Shown: piece after piece, positions 1 to 8,819 of the stretch
How the letters are laid out: each line of letters starts with the position of its first letter
Position numbering within the stretch: the first letter of the stretch is position 1
Assembly (NCBI RefSeq): GCF_022170825.1
Contig: NZ_CP081879.1
Coordinates: forward strand, 1 to 64,000
Origin: Exiguobacterium acetylicum
GTDB taxonomy: Bacteria; Bacillota; Bacilli; Exiguobacteriales; Exiguobacteriaceae
DNA length: 64,000 bases
Direction of reading: 5' to 3'
Made by a program: the position numbers and the translations under genes
The notes under the pieces: generated by a model
What the model was told of the DNA's origin: nothing
The model's database searches: none
Seen by the model: only the letters and a program-made list of their open reading frames with translations

Positions 1-274
1 GTTGTAATCCTTTTACGATTTCTTCTTTTCCGTCGAGTGCTGTCAATAAAATGATTGGTACATTCGAAACTTCCCTTATCCTTTGACAGGTCTCAAAACC
101 ATCCATTAAAGGCATCATCACATCCAATATGATTAAGTCAGGCTCATCTACATCAATCAAGTTCAATATCTCTCTTCCGCTGTTCAGCTTAATACAGGTA
201 TAACTGTCTTGCAGATAGAGTTCAATCAGTTCTAACATTCGATTCTCATCATCTACCAAAGCAATGGTTCTCAT
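1..274 (-). CDS. Response regulator, receiver domain (partial, cut by window edge)
   Basis: The reading frame starts at the ATG complementary to 272-274 and runs off the left edge, giving about 91 residues. They form the first part of a CheY-like receiver: an acidic pair near residues 8-9 (LVDDE), the phospho-acceptor Asp in LIILDVMMP, and the conserved Thr in ILLTA. The ATG overlaps the TGA of the histidine kinase (ATGA), so the two are translationally coupled and almost certainly cognate partners. The output domain lies outside the window, so the class (OmpR-like is most usual with such a kinase) cannot be confirmed. Confidence 0.9.
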   Translation of the reverse strand, partial: MRTIALVDDENRMLELIELYLQDSYTCIKLNSGREILNLIDVDEPDLIILDVMMPLMDGFETCQRIREVSNVPIILLTALDGKEEIVKGLQ

Positions 275-1587
275 CCTGGAATCCCCCTCAAGTCAATGAC
301 AACTTTCAGCCCGTTTTCTACATTAATAGCTACGATGGTCCCTTTGTGCGCTTCAACTATTTCTTTCGTGATAGCCAAACCGAGCCCAGTACCTCCTGTT
401 TCACGATTTCGTGAAGAATCTACTCGATAAAAACGATCAAAAAGATACGGGAGTGATTGCTCATCCACACCACCACCTTCATCCGTAACTTCAATAAAGT
501 TTTCATCAAGTTTTAAAAATACGCGTTTGTTCGCATGTGTATATTTTAGCGCGTTATCCAGTAAATTTAAGAGAACCTGATCAAATCTAGCTTGGTCTAT
601 CTCTTTGTAGATGGGAGTTTTATTAATTTGAAGAATTAATTTCACTTGTTTCTCCTCAAATTTAAAAATTATTCTTTCACTGATTTTTTTTAAGAAATCA
701 TTCATCGCTGTGATCTGAGGATCTATTTGAAAATGTGGCTCTTCCAATCTAGCAAGTTCAAACAAATCCTCAATCAGTTCTTGAAGTCTTTCGGATTCCT
801 CATAGATAATATCTCCAAATCTCGATTCGTCTTTTTTGAGGAGTCCTGCATATCCTTTGATGTAGGTAATCGGCGTACGCAATTCATGTGTGATTGAAGT
901 CAGAAATTGCTTTCTTGTATTTTGAATGTGACGTAAATCAACAGATAACTTAGTGATCGCTCGTGCTAAATCTCCTACTTCGTCGCTTCTCTCAGCTTCT
1001 CTGATTTTCAGCACCTCGCCTTTACTTAACTTTACCGTTGCCTCTTTCATTGATAAAAGTGGCTTTATAATGATATAACTCAAAAAATAAACACTTACTA
1101 ATAGAAAAAGTATTAACAAGAATAGAGAGAACACTACTTGTTGTTTCAATTCCCCCATCAAATGCTGTATATACTTCGTCGGCTCTAACATGATTATTTG
1201 ACCGCCATCTTCAATATTACTCGCCGTCACTAAAAATTTGCCCTCTCTCCAATTACCTTCTACGATTCCATCCTTTTTTTGAATCCAATCCGGGTTCAAA
1301 AATTGTTCAGCGTCGTTAGATGAATCGACGACTTGATTATTTTTGTCTAAGATAATCACATCAGTCATCGCCTTTTCCTCCATTAAAACAACGTGTTCAA
1401 CTGTTTGCTTGTCGAAGTTAGTGGAAAGAACATCTCGATGACTATTGCCTCTCTCTTGAAGGCTCTCCAGTTCACTTTCTACTTGTTGATGCTCAAGAAT
1501 GTTGTATACAATAGCAGATGAGAGAATGAAAATCATGAGAATCCCGAAAAAATAAAATAACGTTATTTTAAATGAAAGTTTATTCAT
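271..1587 (-). CDS. Sensor histidine kinase (HAMP, HisKA, HATPase)
   Basis: A 438-aa membrane sensor kinase. TM1 is about residues 8-30, followed by an extracellular sensor loop of roughly 120 residues, TM2 about 152-175, then a HAMP linker. The H-box ITHELRTPIT is near residue 230. The ATP-binding N-box (LLNLLDNALKYT) and the G boxes (DEGGGVDE, GGTGLGLAI) are intact. It would autophosphorylate on the H-box His and pass phosphate to the overlapping response regulator. The architecture is like ResE/BaeS/PhoR-type kinases; the signal is unknown. The ATG is preceded by GAAAGG. It lies downstream of an ATP-grasp-like gene and a ccdA gene on the same strand, so the output may concern thiol redox or the cell envelope, which is inference. 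Confidence 0.92.
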   Translation of the reverse strand: MNKLSFKITLFYFFGILMIFILSSAIVYNILEHQQVESELESLQERGNSHRDVLSTNFDKQTVEHVVLMEEKAMTDVIILDKNNQVVDSSNDAEQFLNPDWIQKKDGIVEGNWREGKFLVTASNIEDGGQIIMLEPTKYIQHLMGELKQQVVFSLFLLILFLLVSVYFLSYIIIKPLLSMKEATVKLSKGEVLKIREAERSDEVGDLARAITKLSVDLRHIQNTRKQFLTSITHELRTPITYIKGYAGLLKKDESRFGDIIYEESERLQELIEDLFELARLEEPHFQIDPQITAMNDFLKKISERIIFKFEEKQVKLILQINKTPIYKEIDQARFDQVLLNLLDNALKYTHANKRVFLKLDENFIEVTDEGGGVDEQSLPYLFDRFYRVDSSRNRETGGTGLGLAITKEIVEAHKGTIVAINVENGLKVVIDLRGIPG

Positions 1588-1639
1588 AAAGTACCTTTCT
1601 CATTTAAGATGATTACATATAAAAACAAACTGTTGAGAT

Positions 1640-2446
1640 TTAGAAAAGAAAGTATTCTTCATTTAGGCGATACACAAAAGAGCTTTTATCATTTGATTCT
1701 TTTAAAAGGACAATTCCTTGAATATTGCTCCACAAATAATTAGCGAAATCATAATCACTAAAAATAGCCTCACGAGTAGAATGCGTCATGAAACATTCTA
1801 TTTTTGTAATCGTATACATTCCCTCCGAATCACGTTGATAATCGAAAGAAAAAGAACCCTTTATATTAAGCCTTTGAGCAATTATTGCTACGCACTCCTC
1901 TAAAATCGAGTTGGCAAACACCTCGTATGAAAGAACAGTATCTTGGTACCGTTCATACTCTTCTCTCATAAAACAGCAAATCACTTCACTAGATCGATAA
2001 TCGACATATGCATCAATTTTCCCCACCTTTACACCTTCAGGCGCATTCTTTATCTGGTCAAAAGAATAAGTGAAAGTATTACCTTGAACCGAAAATGAAT
2101 CATGAAGTACTGTTTTATCCCAGTCAAAGGATGTTATAAACGCTACGTTATTTTTTCTCATTTTCAACTTATGTTTTGATAACGTAGATGCTTCTTGTTC
2201 GCTTAAAGGGATAATCCAGCCTATTTCTTGAGAAGTACAATATTCAATCAGATTACTAATATACCCTTCTTCTGATTCTTTTTTTGAAAATGAATCAAAA
2301 TATTTAAAATCAGGAAATAGCTTTCGAACCCATCCTTCTTTTGAAGAAATATGAATATCTATACTTACAGGTTTAAGTTGTTTTATGTTCTCCATCACTT
2401 TCCAGTTTTCCTCTACTCCCATTATCAGGACATTTTCACGAGACAT
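1640..2446 (-). CDS. ATP-grasp-like protein, probably shortened or divergent
   Basis: A 268-aa soluble protein. The first ~110 residues look like the Rossmann-type pre-ATP-grasp domain of carboligases (NVLIMGVEENW at the N-terminus, then IIPLSEQEAS). The C-terminal part has a segment around SFSFDYQRDSEGMYTITKIE that recalls the ATP-grasp metal-binding strand. However, the acidic/Asn residues expected after it are replaced (ECFMTHST), and the central ATP-grasp region is shorter than usual. It may therefore be catalytically inactive. AAAGGAG precedes the ATG. It sits between ccdA and the histidine kinase on the same strand, with short gaps of 37 and 52 bases. The family assignment is tentative and no substrate can be proposed. 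Confidence 0.45.
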   Translation of the reverse strand: MSRENVLIMGVEENWKVMENIKQLKPVSIDIHISSKEGWVRKLFPDFKYFDSFSKKESEEGYISNLIEYCTSQEIGWIIPLSEQEASTLSKHKLKMRKNNVAFITSFDWDKTVLHDSFSVQGNTFTYSFDQIKNAPEGVKVGKIDAYVDYRSSEVICCFMREEYERYQDTVLSYEVFANSILEECVAIIAQRLNIKGSFSFDYQRDSEGMYTITKIECFMTHSTREAIFSDYDFANYLWSNIQGIVLLKESNDKSSFVYRLNEEYFLF

Positions 2447-2483
2447 TTACGATGCATCTCCTTTCGAAATAGAAAATAGAGCG

Positions 2484-3182
2484 TCAGAACCCTCTAAACC
2501 CTGTAAAATCAATCAATATTGTAGTTAGTTTCGTCAGACCATCGAAATACAATATGATACCTAATAAAATCATAAACCAGCCACCTATTTTCATAACCTT
2601 TGAAGAATAATTCATTAAGTATCTGGATTTCCCGACCAAAAACGACATCAAGAAAAATGGAATAGAAAAACCTAGTACATAAAAGAGCATATATAAAAAT
2701 CCATTACTAGGATTCGTGGCGATCAAAGCAATAACTCCAGCGAGGATTGGTCCTGTACAAGGAGTCCATCCAGCAGCCGATCCGACTCCGACAATAAACG
2801 TCCCGATATAACCACGCTTTCTTTTTCCTAAGTTCATTCTTCGCTCTTTAAGTAAAAATATTGGGGTCCACAGACCAGTTAAAATAACACCAAATATGAA
2901 TAAAATAAGTGCACCGCTCATCCGTAGAACATCTTTATACACTATAAAAAAATCAGCTAAATATGACGTTGAAAAACCCATTACTAAAAATACGCTCGAA
3001 AATCCAAGTAAGAAAACGAATGTATGGGGAACACCATTCCAGTTCCACTTTTCATTTTCTTTTAACTCTGTAACTGAAATTCCTGTAATGTAAGATAGAA
3101 AAACAGGATACAAAGCTAGACAACATGGCGAGATAAAAGATAAAAACCCTGCCCCAAAAGCTAACAAAAAAGATAACTCCAT
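2484..3182 (-). CDS. ccdA: CcdA-type cytochrome c biogenesis / thiol-disulfide transporter
   Basis: A 232-aa polytopic membrane protein of the DsbD/CcdA family with about six transmembrane helices. It carries the two conserved Cys-containing segments: SPCCLALYP near residue 20 and GWTPCTGPILAG in the middle. These proteins carry electrons from cytoplasmic thioredoxin to extracytoplasmic thiol-disulfide partners for cytochrome c maturation, spore or envelope functions. I chose the ATG at 3182 rather than the TTG three bases upstream because GGGAGG is then spaced six bases away. It is the first gene of the minus-strand cluster with the ATP-grasp-like gene and the two-component system. Confidence 0.9.
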   Translation of the reverse strand: MELSFLLAFGAGFLSFISPCCLALYPVFLSYITGISVTELKENEKWNWNGVPHTFVFLLGFSSVFLVMGFSTSYLADFFIVYKDVLRMSGALILFIFGVILTGLWTPIFLLKERRMNLGKRKRGYIGTFIVGVGSAAGWTPCTGPILAGVIALIATNPSNGFLYMLFYVLGFSIPFFLMSFLVGKSRYLMNYSSKVMKIGGWFMILLGIILYFDGLTKLTTILIDFTGFRGF

Positions 3183-3406
3183 CAAATTCCTCCCGAACTC
3201 TAAAAAATAAATCTTTTTTTAAGATGTATAAAAAAGAAATGTGTTTAACTTTAATCATAAAATCTGTTTGTGAAAAAACTATGCATTTTTTGATTAAATC
3301 TCGTATCAATTTTTGAAATGAATTTGATACACTTTTTTGTAATATAGTGATGCTATACTCCTTTTAACAAATCGTTTGTCACCGTATCTTTAAAGGAGTA
3401 CAACTA

Positions 3407-4126
3407 ATGAAAAACAAGGTAATACTTATCGCTTCTAGCGTCTTACTCACAACAACTTTTTCAATGCATAGCCCAAAAGTTGAAGCAAGTAGTGCATATA
3501 AAGTAAAAGTAAAGACAGACGATCTCCGTGTTCGGACTGGTCCTTCTCTCAATTACAATATAGTCGGCGTGACTAACACTGGTCAGACTTTTTCTTATTT
3601 AGGAAAAAAAGGAGCTTGGACAAAAGTACTTTACAAAGGGAACACACGGTATATCTATAGTTCTTACCTAAAAAAATATAAGAGCCACGTTGCAAAAAAA
3701 ATGACGTATAATGAGTCTCTTTTTGCTTCTCCTACTAAAGGGAGGCTGACCCAAGGATACGGAAAATCTAATGGCGCTTACGGTTATACATTCCATAATG
3801 GCGTTGATCTAGCTGCAACAAAAGGCACACCTGTCTATGCTTCTGCGAGTGGAAAAGTCACTACCTCTAAAAACAGCGGTGCATATGGTAAACACGTTAT
3901 GATTTCACATAGTCTAAAGAATCAAAAATACGTAACCGTTTATGCTCATATGAATAGTATTTCGGTAAAAAGTGGTCAGACAGTCTCTAAAGGTATGAAG
4001 ATTGGAACAGTTGGGAATACAGGAAACTCGTTCGGAAATCATTTACACTTTGAGATTCATAAAAACAGTTATAAATACAGCAGTTATTCTGCAGCGAATA
4101 GTGTCAACCCATTGAACTATTTGTAA
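3407..4126 (+). CDS. Secreted SH3b / M23 (LytM) peptidase
   Basis: A 239-aa secreted cell-wall hydrolase. A Sec signal peptide covers about residues 1-28 (KNKVILIAS then a hydrophobic core, cleavage near VEA-SS). One bacterial SH3 domain (about 30-85; DDLRVRTGPSLNYNIVG) would bind peptidoglycan. The C-terminal M23 metallopeptidase domain has HNGVDLAA (zinc ligands H and D), YAHM, and HLHFE as the last HxH motif, so the catalytic residues look complete. It should cleave peptidoglycan cross-bridges. AAAGGAG stands eight bases before the ATG. The gene is monocistronic, ending just before a long perfect palindrome (4166-4225) that may terminate it. Confidence 0.93.
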   Translation: MKNKVILIASSVLLTTTFSMHSPKVEASSAYKVKVKTDDLRVRTGPSLNYNIVGVTNTGQTFSYLGKKGAWTKVLYKGNTRYIYSSYLKKYKSHVAKKMTYNESLFASPTKGRLTQGYGKSNGAYGYTFHNGVDLAATKGTPVYASASGKVTTSKNSGAYGKHVMISHSLKNQKYVTVYAHMNSISVKSGQTVSKGMKIGTVGNTGNSFGNHLHFEIHKNSYKYSSYSAANSVNPLNYL

Positions 4127-4165
4127 CCTAAAAAAAGAAGAGAGGATGTCCTAAGACAGCATCTT

Positions 4166-4225
4166 TTCAGATCATAGAAAAACCCTCATTTCGACGTCGA
4201 AATGAGGGTTTTTCTATGATCTGAA
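4166..4225. repeat. 60-bp perfect palindrome, copy A of the TTTCGACGTCGAAA-core family
   Basis: Every base of the left arm (4166-4195) pairs with the right arm (4196-4225) with no loop. The arms contain AAAAACCCTCA and its complement, and the centre is ATTTCGACGTCGAAAT. It lies 40 bases downstream of the M23 peptidase gene, and the right arm carries a T-run, so it could act as a terminator. The same centre with different arms recurs at 10883, 28585, 36774 and 50037. Confidence 0.9.
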
Positions 4226-4309
4226 GCGACTTCATCAAGTCATTTATTTTGAAGTGGATTGCTGTGATCTAGCGTCTCATAAGACTTGTCTCAAAAGTGA
4301 GGTGATATT

Positions 4310-4885
4310 TTGCGGAAAATTGGTTATGTACGTGTCAGTTCAACTAGTCAAAACCCTTCAAGACAATTTCAGCAGCTAAGCGAATTCGGAATGGATATTA
4401 TATACGAAGAAAAAGTTTCTGGGGCAACGAAGGAACGTGAGCAACTTCAAAAAATGTTAGAGGACTTACAAGATGGTGACACCATTTATGTTACAGATTT
4501 AACTCGAATTACTCGTAGTACACAAGATTTATTTGAATTGATCGATTACATACGAAGGAAAAAAGCCAGCTTAAAATCACTCAAGGATACATGGCTAGAT
4601 TTATCAGAGGATAATCCATACAGCCAATTCTTAATTACAGTAATGGCTGGTGTTAACCAGTTAGAGAGAGATCTTATCCGTATGCGTCAACGTGAAGGGA
4701 TTGAGCTGGCTAAGAAAGAAGGAAAGTTTAAAGGTCGGATAAAGAAATATCATAAAAATCATGCGGGAATGAATTATGCAGTAAAGCTATATAAAGAAGG
4801 AAATATGACTGTAAATCAAATTTATGAAATTACAAATGTGTCTAGGGCTTCATTATATAGAAAGCTATCGGAAGAGAACAAATAG
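4310..4885 (+). CDS. tnpR: Serine recombinase, Tn3-family resolvase (TnpR)
   Basis: A 191-aa resolvase/invertase-type serine recombinase. The catalytic domain (1-~135) begins IGYVRVSSTSQNPSRQF with the nucleophile Ser at about residue 9-10. It continues with TDLTRITRSTQDLFEL and the GVNQLERDLIRMRQREGI arm. A C-terminal Hin-type helix-turn-helix follows (MTVNQIYEITNVSRASLYRKL). It would resolve cointegrates at a res site. The start is TTG with GTGAGGTG upstream. From memory it is very like resolvases of Gram-positive Tn3-family elements, including the cadmium transposon Tn5422 of Listeria. It lies upstream of cadC-cadA, as part of the same mobile segment. The partner transposase tnpA is not in the window. 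Confidence 0.93.
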   Translation: MRKIGYVRVSSTSQNPSRQFQQLSEFGMDIIYEEKVSGATKEREQLQKMLEDLQDGDTIYVTDLTRITRSTQDLFELIDYIRRKKASLKSLKDTWLDLSEDNPYSQFLITVMAGVNQLERDLIRMRQREGIELAKKEGKFKGRIKKYHKNHAGMNYAVKLYKEGNMTVNQIYEITNVSRASLYRKLSEENK

Positions 4886-4960
4886 TTCAGTCCTATTCCA
4901 TTAATTGGCCAGATAATGTTATGTACTTAAAGTCTTATGCAGTTTGGTTATTTTGTTATT

Positions 4961-4987
4961 AGAATTGGGTACTCCAATTCTTTTTTT
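4961..4987 (+). terminator. Rho-independent terminator after the resolvase
   Basis: AGAATTGG and CCAATTCT form an 8-bp stem around a five-base loop, followed by a run of T. It separates the resolvase from the cad operon promoter. Confidence 0.8.
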
Positions 4988-5000
4988 ATGAATTTTTTTA

Positions 5001-5073
5001 CTCATTCAAATAAACACTTGAATGAATTATTAAAAATGGTTATACTATATTCAAATAAACACTTGAATGATAT
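5001..5073 (+). promoter_or_regulatory. cad operon promoter with two CadC operator copies
   Basis: The dyad ATTCAAATAAACACTTGAAT occurs twice, at about 5004-5023 and 5049-5068. It closely matches the known CadC operator type (TCAAATAAATATTTGA-like dyads of pI258). A promoter lies between them: -35 TTGAAT at 5019-5024, 16-base spacer, -10 TATACT at 5041-5046. The upstream dyad therefore covers the -35 box and the second the transcription start. CadC bound without metal would block transcription; Cd, Pb or Zn would release it. Two full copies is more than the single operator usually described. Confidence 0.85.
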
Positions 5074-5085
5074 TGGGGTGAGAAT

Positions 5086-5454
5086 GTGATTAAGAAAGAT
5101 ACTTGTGAAATTTATTGTTATGACGAAGAAAAGGTCAATCGAATACAAGGTAATTTACAGACAGTAGATATTTCTAGTGTTGCCCAAATGTTAAAAGCTA
5201 TTGCAGATGAAAATAGAGCAAAAATTACCTATGCTTTATGTCAAGATGACGAACTGTGTGTGTGTGATATAGCAAATATTATAGGTGTTACGGTTGCAAA
5301 TGCCTCTCATCACCTGCGAACGCTCCATAAGCAAGGGATTGTTAAGTTTCGAAAAGAGGGAAAACTTGCATTTTATTCATTAGATGATGAGCATATCAGA
5401 CAAATTATGATGATTGCATTGGCACATAAGAAAGAGGTGAAGATCAATGTCTAG
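5086..5454 (+). CDS. cadC: CadC, ArsR/SmtB-family metal-sensing repressor
   Basis: A 122-aa winged-helix repressor. The N-terminal Cys residues (DTCEIYC, about residues 4-9) and the alpha-3 metal site ELCVCDIA (about residues 58-65) give the four-Cys Cd/Pb/Bi sensor site of CadC. The recognition helix is in [16 protein letters not shown], and the wing is [11 protein letters not shown]. Metal binding releases it from the cad operator just upstream. The GTG start is chosen because GGGGTGAG lies directly upstream. Its last bases overlap the start of cadA by 8 nt, so the two genes are co-translated. Confidence 0.96.
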   Translation: MIKKDTCEIYCYDEEKVNRIQGNLQTVDISSVAQMLKAIADENRAKITYALCQDDELCVCDIANIIGVTVANASHHLRTLHKQGIVKFRKEGKLAFYSLDDEHIRQIMMIALAHKKEVKINV

Positions 5455-7576
5455 TGGGAAAGCAAAACTGTCTGAAGAAGAAATGAAAGCCTATCGTGTT
5501 CAAGGATTTACTTGTACTAACTGTGCAGCCATTTTTGAAAATAATGTTAAAGAACTTCCCGGTGTTCAGGATGCGAAAGTAAATTTCGGAGCATCTAAAG
5601 TTTATGTTAAAGGGACGACAACCATTGAAGAATTAGAAAAAGCAGGAGCATTTGAAAATTTAAAAATTCGAGATGAAAAAGAACAAAGGGTAGAACGAGA
5701 ACCTTTTTGGAAGCAGAAAGAAAACATTAAGGTATATATATCAGCTCTTTTACTTGTAGTTAGCTGGTTCTTAGGAGAGCAGTATGGTGAAGAGCATGTT
5801 CTACCGACAATTGGTTATGCAGCGTCCATTTTAATCGGTGGATATTCGTTATTCATTAAAGGTCTCAAAAATCTAAGCAGATTAAATTTCGATATGAATA
5901 CGCTTATGACTATTGCAATTATAGGAGCTGCAATCATTGGTGAATGGGGTGAAGGGGCAACCGTTGTTATCCTATTTGCGATTAGTGAAGCATTAGAGCG
6001 TTATTCAATGGATAAAGCACGTCAATCTATTGAATCTTTAATGGATATTGCCCCAAAAGAAGCGTTAATTCGACGAGGCAATGAAGAAATGATGATTCAT
6101 GTTGATGATATTCAAGTTGGAGACATCATGATTGTTAAGCCCGGTCAAAAGTTAGCAATGGATGGAATAGTGGTTAAAGGTACATCGACATTAAATCAGG
6201 CTGCGATTACAGGTGAAAGTGTTCCAGTAACGAAAACCACAAATGATGAAGTATTTGCAGGAACCTTGAATGAAGAAGGGTTACTTGAGGTTAAAGTAAC
6301 AAAACGAGTTGAAGATACTACTCTTTCAAAAATCATTCACTTGGTAGAAGAAGCCCAAGCAGAACGGGCCCCTTCTCAAGCGTTTGTCGATAAATTTGCA
6401 AAATACTATACACCAGCTATTGTCATACTAGCTCTTTTAATTGCGGTAGTTCCACCATTATTTGGCGGAGACTGGAGCCAATGGATTTATCAAGGCTTAG
6501 CTGTATTAGTGGTTGGTTGTCCTTGTGCCTTAGTAGTCTCAACTCCAGTTGCTGTGGTTACAGCAATAGGAAATGCAGCGAAAAATGGTGTTTTAATTAA
6601 AGGTGGTATCCATTTAGAAGAAGCAGGACACTTAAAAGCGATAGCCTTTGATAAAACAGGAACATTAACCAAAGGGATTCCTGCTGTAACAGACATTGTG
6701 ACATATGGTAGAAATGAAAATGAATTAATGACCATAACAGCAGCCATTGAAAAAGGATCACAGCACCCTCTTGCTTCAGCGATTATGCGAAAAGCAGAAG
6801 AAAATGGATTAAAATTCAACGAAGTAACAGTAGAGGATTTTCAATCCATTACAGGTAAAGGCGTTAAAGCCAAAATAAATAATGAAATGTATTATGTGGG
6901 AAGTCCAAATCTTTTTGAGGAATTACACGGAAGCATTTCAAGCGATAGGAAAGAAAAAATTGCCGATATGCAAACTCAAGGTAAAACGGTGATGGTGTTA
7001 GGAACAGAAAAAGAAATTCTTTCGTTTATTGCCGTAGCCGATGAAATGAGGGAATCGTCTAAAGAAGTTATCGGCAAGTTGAACAATATGGGAATCGAAA
7101 CAGTGATGCTAACAGGCGATAACCAAAGAACGGCAACAGCCATCGGAAAACAAGTTGGTGTTTCGGATATTAAAGCTGACTTACTTCCAGAAGATAAGCT
7201 TAATTTTATTAAAGAACTTCGAGAAAAACATCAAAGTGTGGGGATGGTCGGAGATGGCGTGAATGATGCTCCAGCCCTTGCGGCATCTACCGTTGGTGTA
7301 GCAATGGGTGGTGCTGGAACTGATACAGCTTTAGAAACGGCTGACATCGCCTTAATGTCTGATGATTTGAGTAAATTGCCATATACAATAAAATTAAGCC
7401 GTAAGGCTTTAGCAATCATCAAGCAAAACATTACCTTCTCTTTGGCGATTAAATTAGTGGCATTACTTTTGGTCATGCCCGGTTGGTTAACACTTTGGAT
7501 AGCTATATTTGCTGATATGGGAGCAACTTTACTTGTAACATTAAACAGTTTACGCTTATTGAAAATCAAAGAATAG
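5447..7576 (+). CDS. cadA: CadA, cadmium/zinc/lead-exporting P1B-type ATPase
   Basis: A 709-aa membrane pump. An N-terminal heavy-metal-associated domain carries GFTCTNCA (Cys23, Cys26). There are eight predicted transmembrane helices. The actuator loop has TGES (about 255). The membrane metal-site motif CPC is at 358-360, the phosphorylated Asp402 is in DKTGTLT, the P1B SEHPLA-type motif appears as SQHPLA, and the hinge is GDGVNDAPA. All catalytic motifs are intact, so it should export Cd(II), Zn(II) and Pb(II) with ATP. The start overlaps cadC. Codon use is AT-rich like the resolvase and unlike the broken ATPase homologue that follows, supporting acquisition as a unit. Confidence 0.97.
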   Translation: MSSGKAKLSEEEMKAYRVQGFTCTNCAAIFENNVKELPGVQDAKVNFGASKVYVKGTTTIEELEKAGAFENLKIRDEKEQRVEREPFWKQKENIKVYISALLLVVSWFLGEQYGEEHVLPTIGYAASILIGGYSLFIKGLKNLSRLNFDMNTLMTIAIIGAAIIGEWGEGATVVILFAISEALERYSMDKARQSIESLMDIAPKEALIRRGNEEMMIHVDDIQVGDIMIVKPGQKLAMDGIVVKGTSTLNQAAITGESVPVTKTTNDEVFAGTLNEEGLLEVKVTKRVEDTTLSKIIHLVEEAQAERAPSQAFVDKFAKYYTPAIVILALLIAVVPPLFGGDWSQWIYQGLAVLVVGCPCALVVSTPVAVVTAIGNAAKNGVLIKGGIHLEEAGHLKAIAFDKTGTLTKGIPAVTDIVTYGRNENELMTITAAIEKGSQHPLASAIMRKAEENGLKFNEVTVEDFQSITGKGVKAKINNEMYYVGSPNLFEELHGSISSDRKEKIADMQTQGKTVMVLGTEKEILSFIAVADEMRESSKEVIGKLNNMGIETVMLTGDNQRTATAIGKQVGVSDIKADLLPEDKLNFIKELREKHQSVGMVGDGVNDAPALAASTVGVAMGGAGTDTALETADIALMSDDLSKLPYTIKLSRKALAIIKQNITFSLAIKLVALLLVMPGWLTLWIAIFADMGATLLVTLNSLRLLKIKE

Positions 7577-7687
7577 GTTCTAAAATGGGCGTCAACTATC
7601 GGGTGCGATCATTGAAAACAATGTTATGCTTCAAAAGGGATATTAACAGGAAATATACAACTAAAGGACGCTTTAACTGAGCAACGG

Positions 7688-7731
7688 AAAAAGCCAAATT
7701 TCTCAATTGATGTTGAGAAATTTGGCTTTTT
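7688..7731 (+). terminator. Rho-independent terminator of the cad operon
   Basis: A long stem (AAAAAGCCAAATTTCTCAA pairing with the complementary arm ending in GGCTTTTT) follows cadA by about 110 bases and ends in T residues. It lies inside the transposon, just before the terminal inverted repeat. Confidence 0.85.
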
Positions 7732-7745
7732 AGTATGGGAATTTC

Positions 7746-7783
7746 CTTAGCATTGTAAATCCGCATTTTCCTGACGCTACCCC
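7746..7783 (-). repeat. Tn3-family 38-bp terminal inverted repeat (right end)
   Basis: Read on the minus strand it begins GGGGTAGCGTCAGGAAAATG and ends with CTAAG. From memory this is almost identical to the terminal repeats of Tn1546 and its relatives. Tn3-family elements begin with GGGG and make 5-bp target duplications; the five target bases adjoining it are 7784-7788 (TTATA). The GGGG joins directly to the interrupted ATPase gene, and the repeat itself supplies that gene's stop codon (TAG). Confidence 0.85.
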
Positions 7784-8760
7784 TTATAGAACCACTCTCC
7801 CCAACTACCAAGTTGGAGTAAAGGTGGGACGATCATCAGCAACAATGCACCTAGGAAGACGAACGGTGTATACACTTTCGCGAAACGATCGATGAACGCT
7901 TCACTCGGTGCTTTATTATCCTGCGCTTCCTCGACCAGTTCAATGATGTGCGCAAGCGTCGTCTCTTGATACGTCTTCTCGACGATCATGTCGAACGAAC
8001 GATCCATGTTGAGCGTTCCGGCAAATACGTGATCGCCTTCCTTCTTATCGACAGGAATCGATTCGCCCGTGATCGGTGCTTGATTGATGGTCGTCGTCCC
8101 GTTCAGGATCGTGCCGTCCAGTGCAACCTGATCACCTGGTCGAATCCGGAGGATTTCTCCGACTCGCACCGCTTCCACCGGTTTACGTCTAACGTCCCCG
8201 TCCGTCAGCACGAAGGCTTCCTTCGGAGACAGTTCGATCAGTTTCTGAATGGAATTGCGCGTCCGCGCAAGGGAGCGATTCTGAAGCAAATTGCCGATGG
8301 CAAAGAGGAAGACGACGGTCGCTCCCTCGAGCCACTCCCCGATACATGCGGCACCGATGGCTGCTACGCTCATCAATACGTTCATGTCGAGTGAGCGGGC
8401 ACGGACGGCATAATAGGCACTCCGGAAAACTCTCCCCCCACTGAGGATCAAGGCGATACCGTACAAAACATTCGGAAGATACGCTACTCCGCTCGTTTGG
8501 ATGAGCAATCCCAGACCAATCAAAATCCCGGACAGGATCAAGGAGATCCCCTCGAACGACCGGACCGGTGCCTCGGACGTTTTCTTTCCCTTGACGTATC
8601 CATCGAAACCGATCTTGTTCAGCTCGCTTTGGACTTGTCGAGCATCCAGCTGATGGTCGATTTCCATCTCCCCACGGGCAAACGAAACTGTGACGGTCTG
8701 GACATTTTGCATCTTTTGAAAGTGTTGTTCGATCGTCTTAGCACAGCTACTACAGTCCAT
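7777..8760 (-). pseudogene. Heavy-metal P-type ATPase (CadA/ZntA-like), 3' half removed by transposon insertion
   Basis: About 327 residues. They hold a heavy-metal-associated motif (MDCSSCAKT), four transmembrane helices, the actuator loop with TGES, and the next transmembrane stretch (LLLMIVPPLL). The frame stops at EWFYKG. In intact CadA (5447-7576) the matching point is residue 350, seven residues before CPC; the P- and N-domains with DKTG are all missing. The final K and TAG come from the Tn3-family repeat. The 5' end is also unusual: upstream codons read in frame (VQTFTVSG before MDCSSC) but no ATG, GTG or TTG start is found before the divergent copD gene, so the true N-terminus is uncertain or lost. 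The product cannot be an active pump. Confidence 0.88.
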
Positions 8761-8819
8761 CCCGGAAACGGTGAATGTTTGGACGAGCTGATCTGATTTA
8801 TCGGGAAGGGGCGGAAGCG

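Larger units (their letters stand above)
4226..7783. mobile_element. Right part of a Tn3-family cadmium-resistance transposon (left end and tnpA not in window)
   Basis: The segment holds a resolvase, cadC and cadA, and ends at 7783 with a 38-bp terminal inverted repeat typical of Tn3-family elements. The 3' flank (from 7784) is a metal-ATPase gene interrupted exactly at the repeat. No second copy of the repeat and no transposase lie within 1-4309. Either the left side was lost, or the element extends beyond base 1 and the AT-rich genes at 1-4126 are also its cargo. The left boundary given here is nominal. Confidence 0.7.

Noticed and set aside
3052-3309. 85-aa minus-strand frame overlapping the start of ccdA
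   Set aside because: It overlaps ccdA by over 120 bases in another frame, has no ribosome site and reads like shadow or leader sequence.
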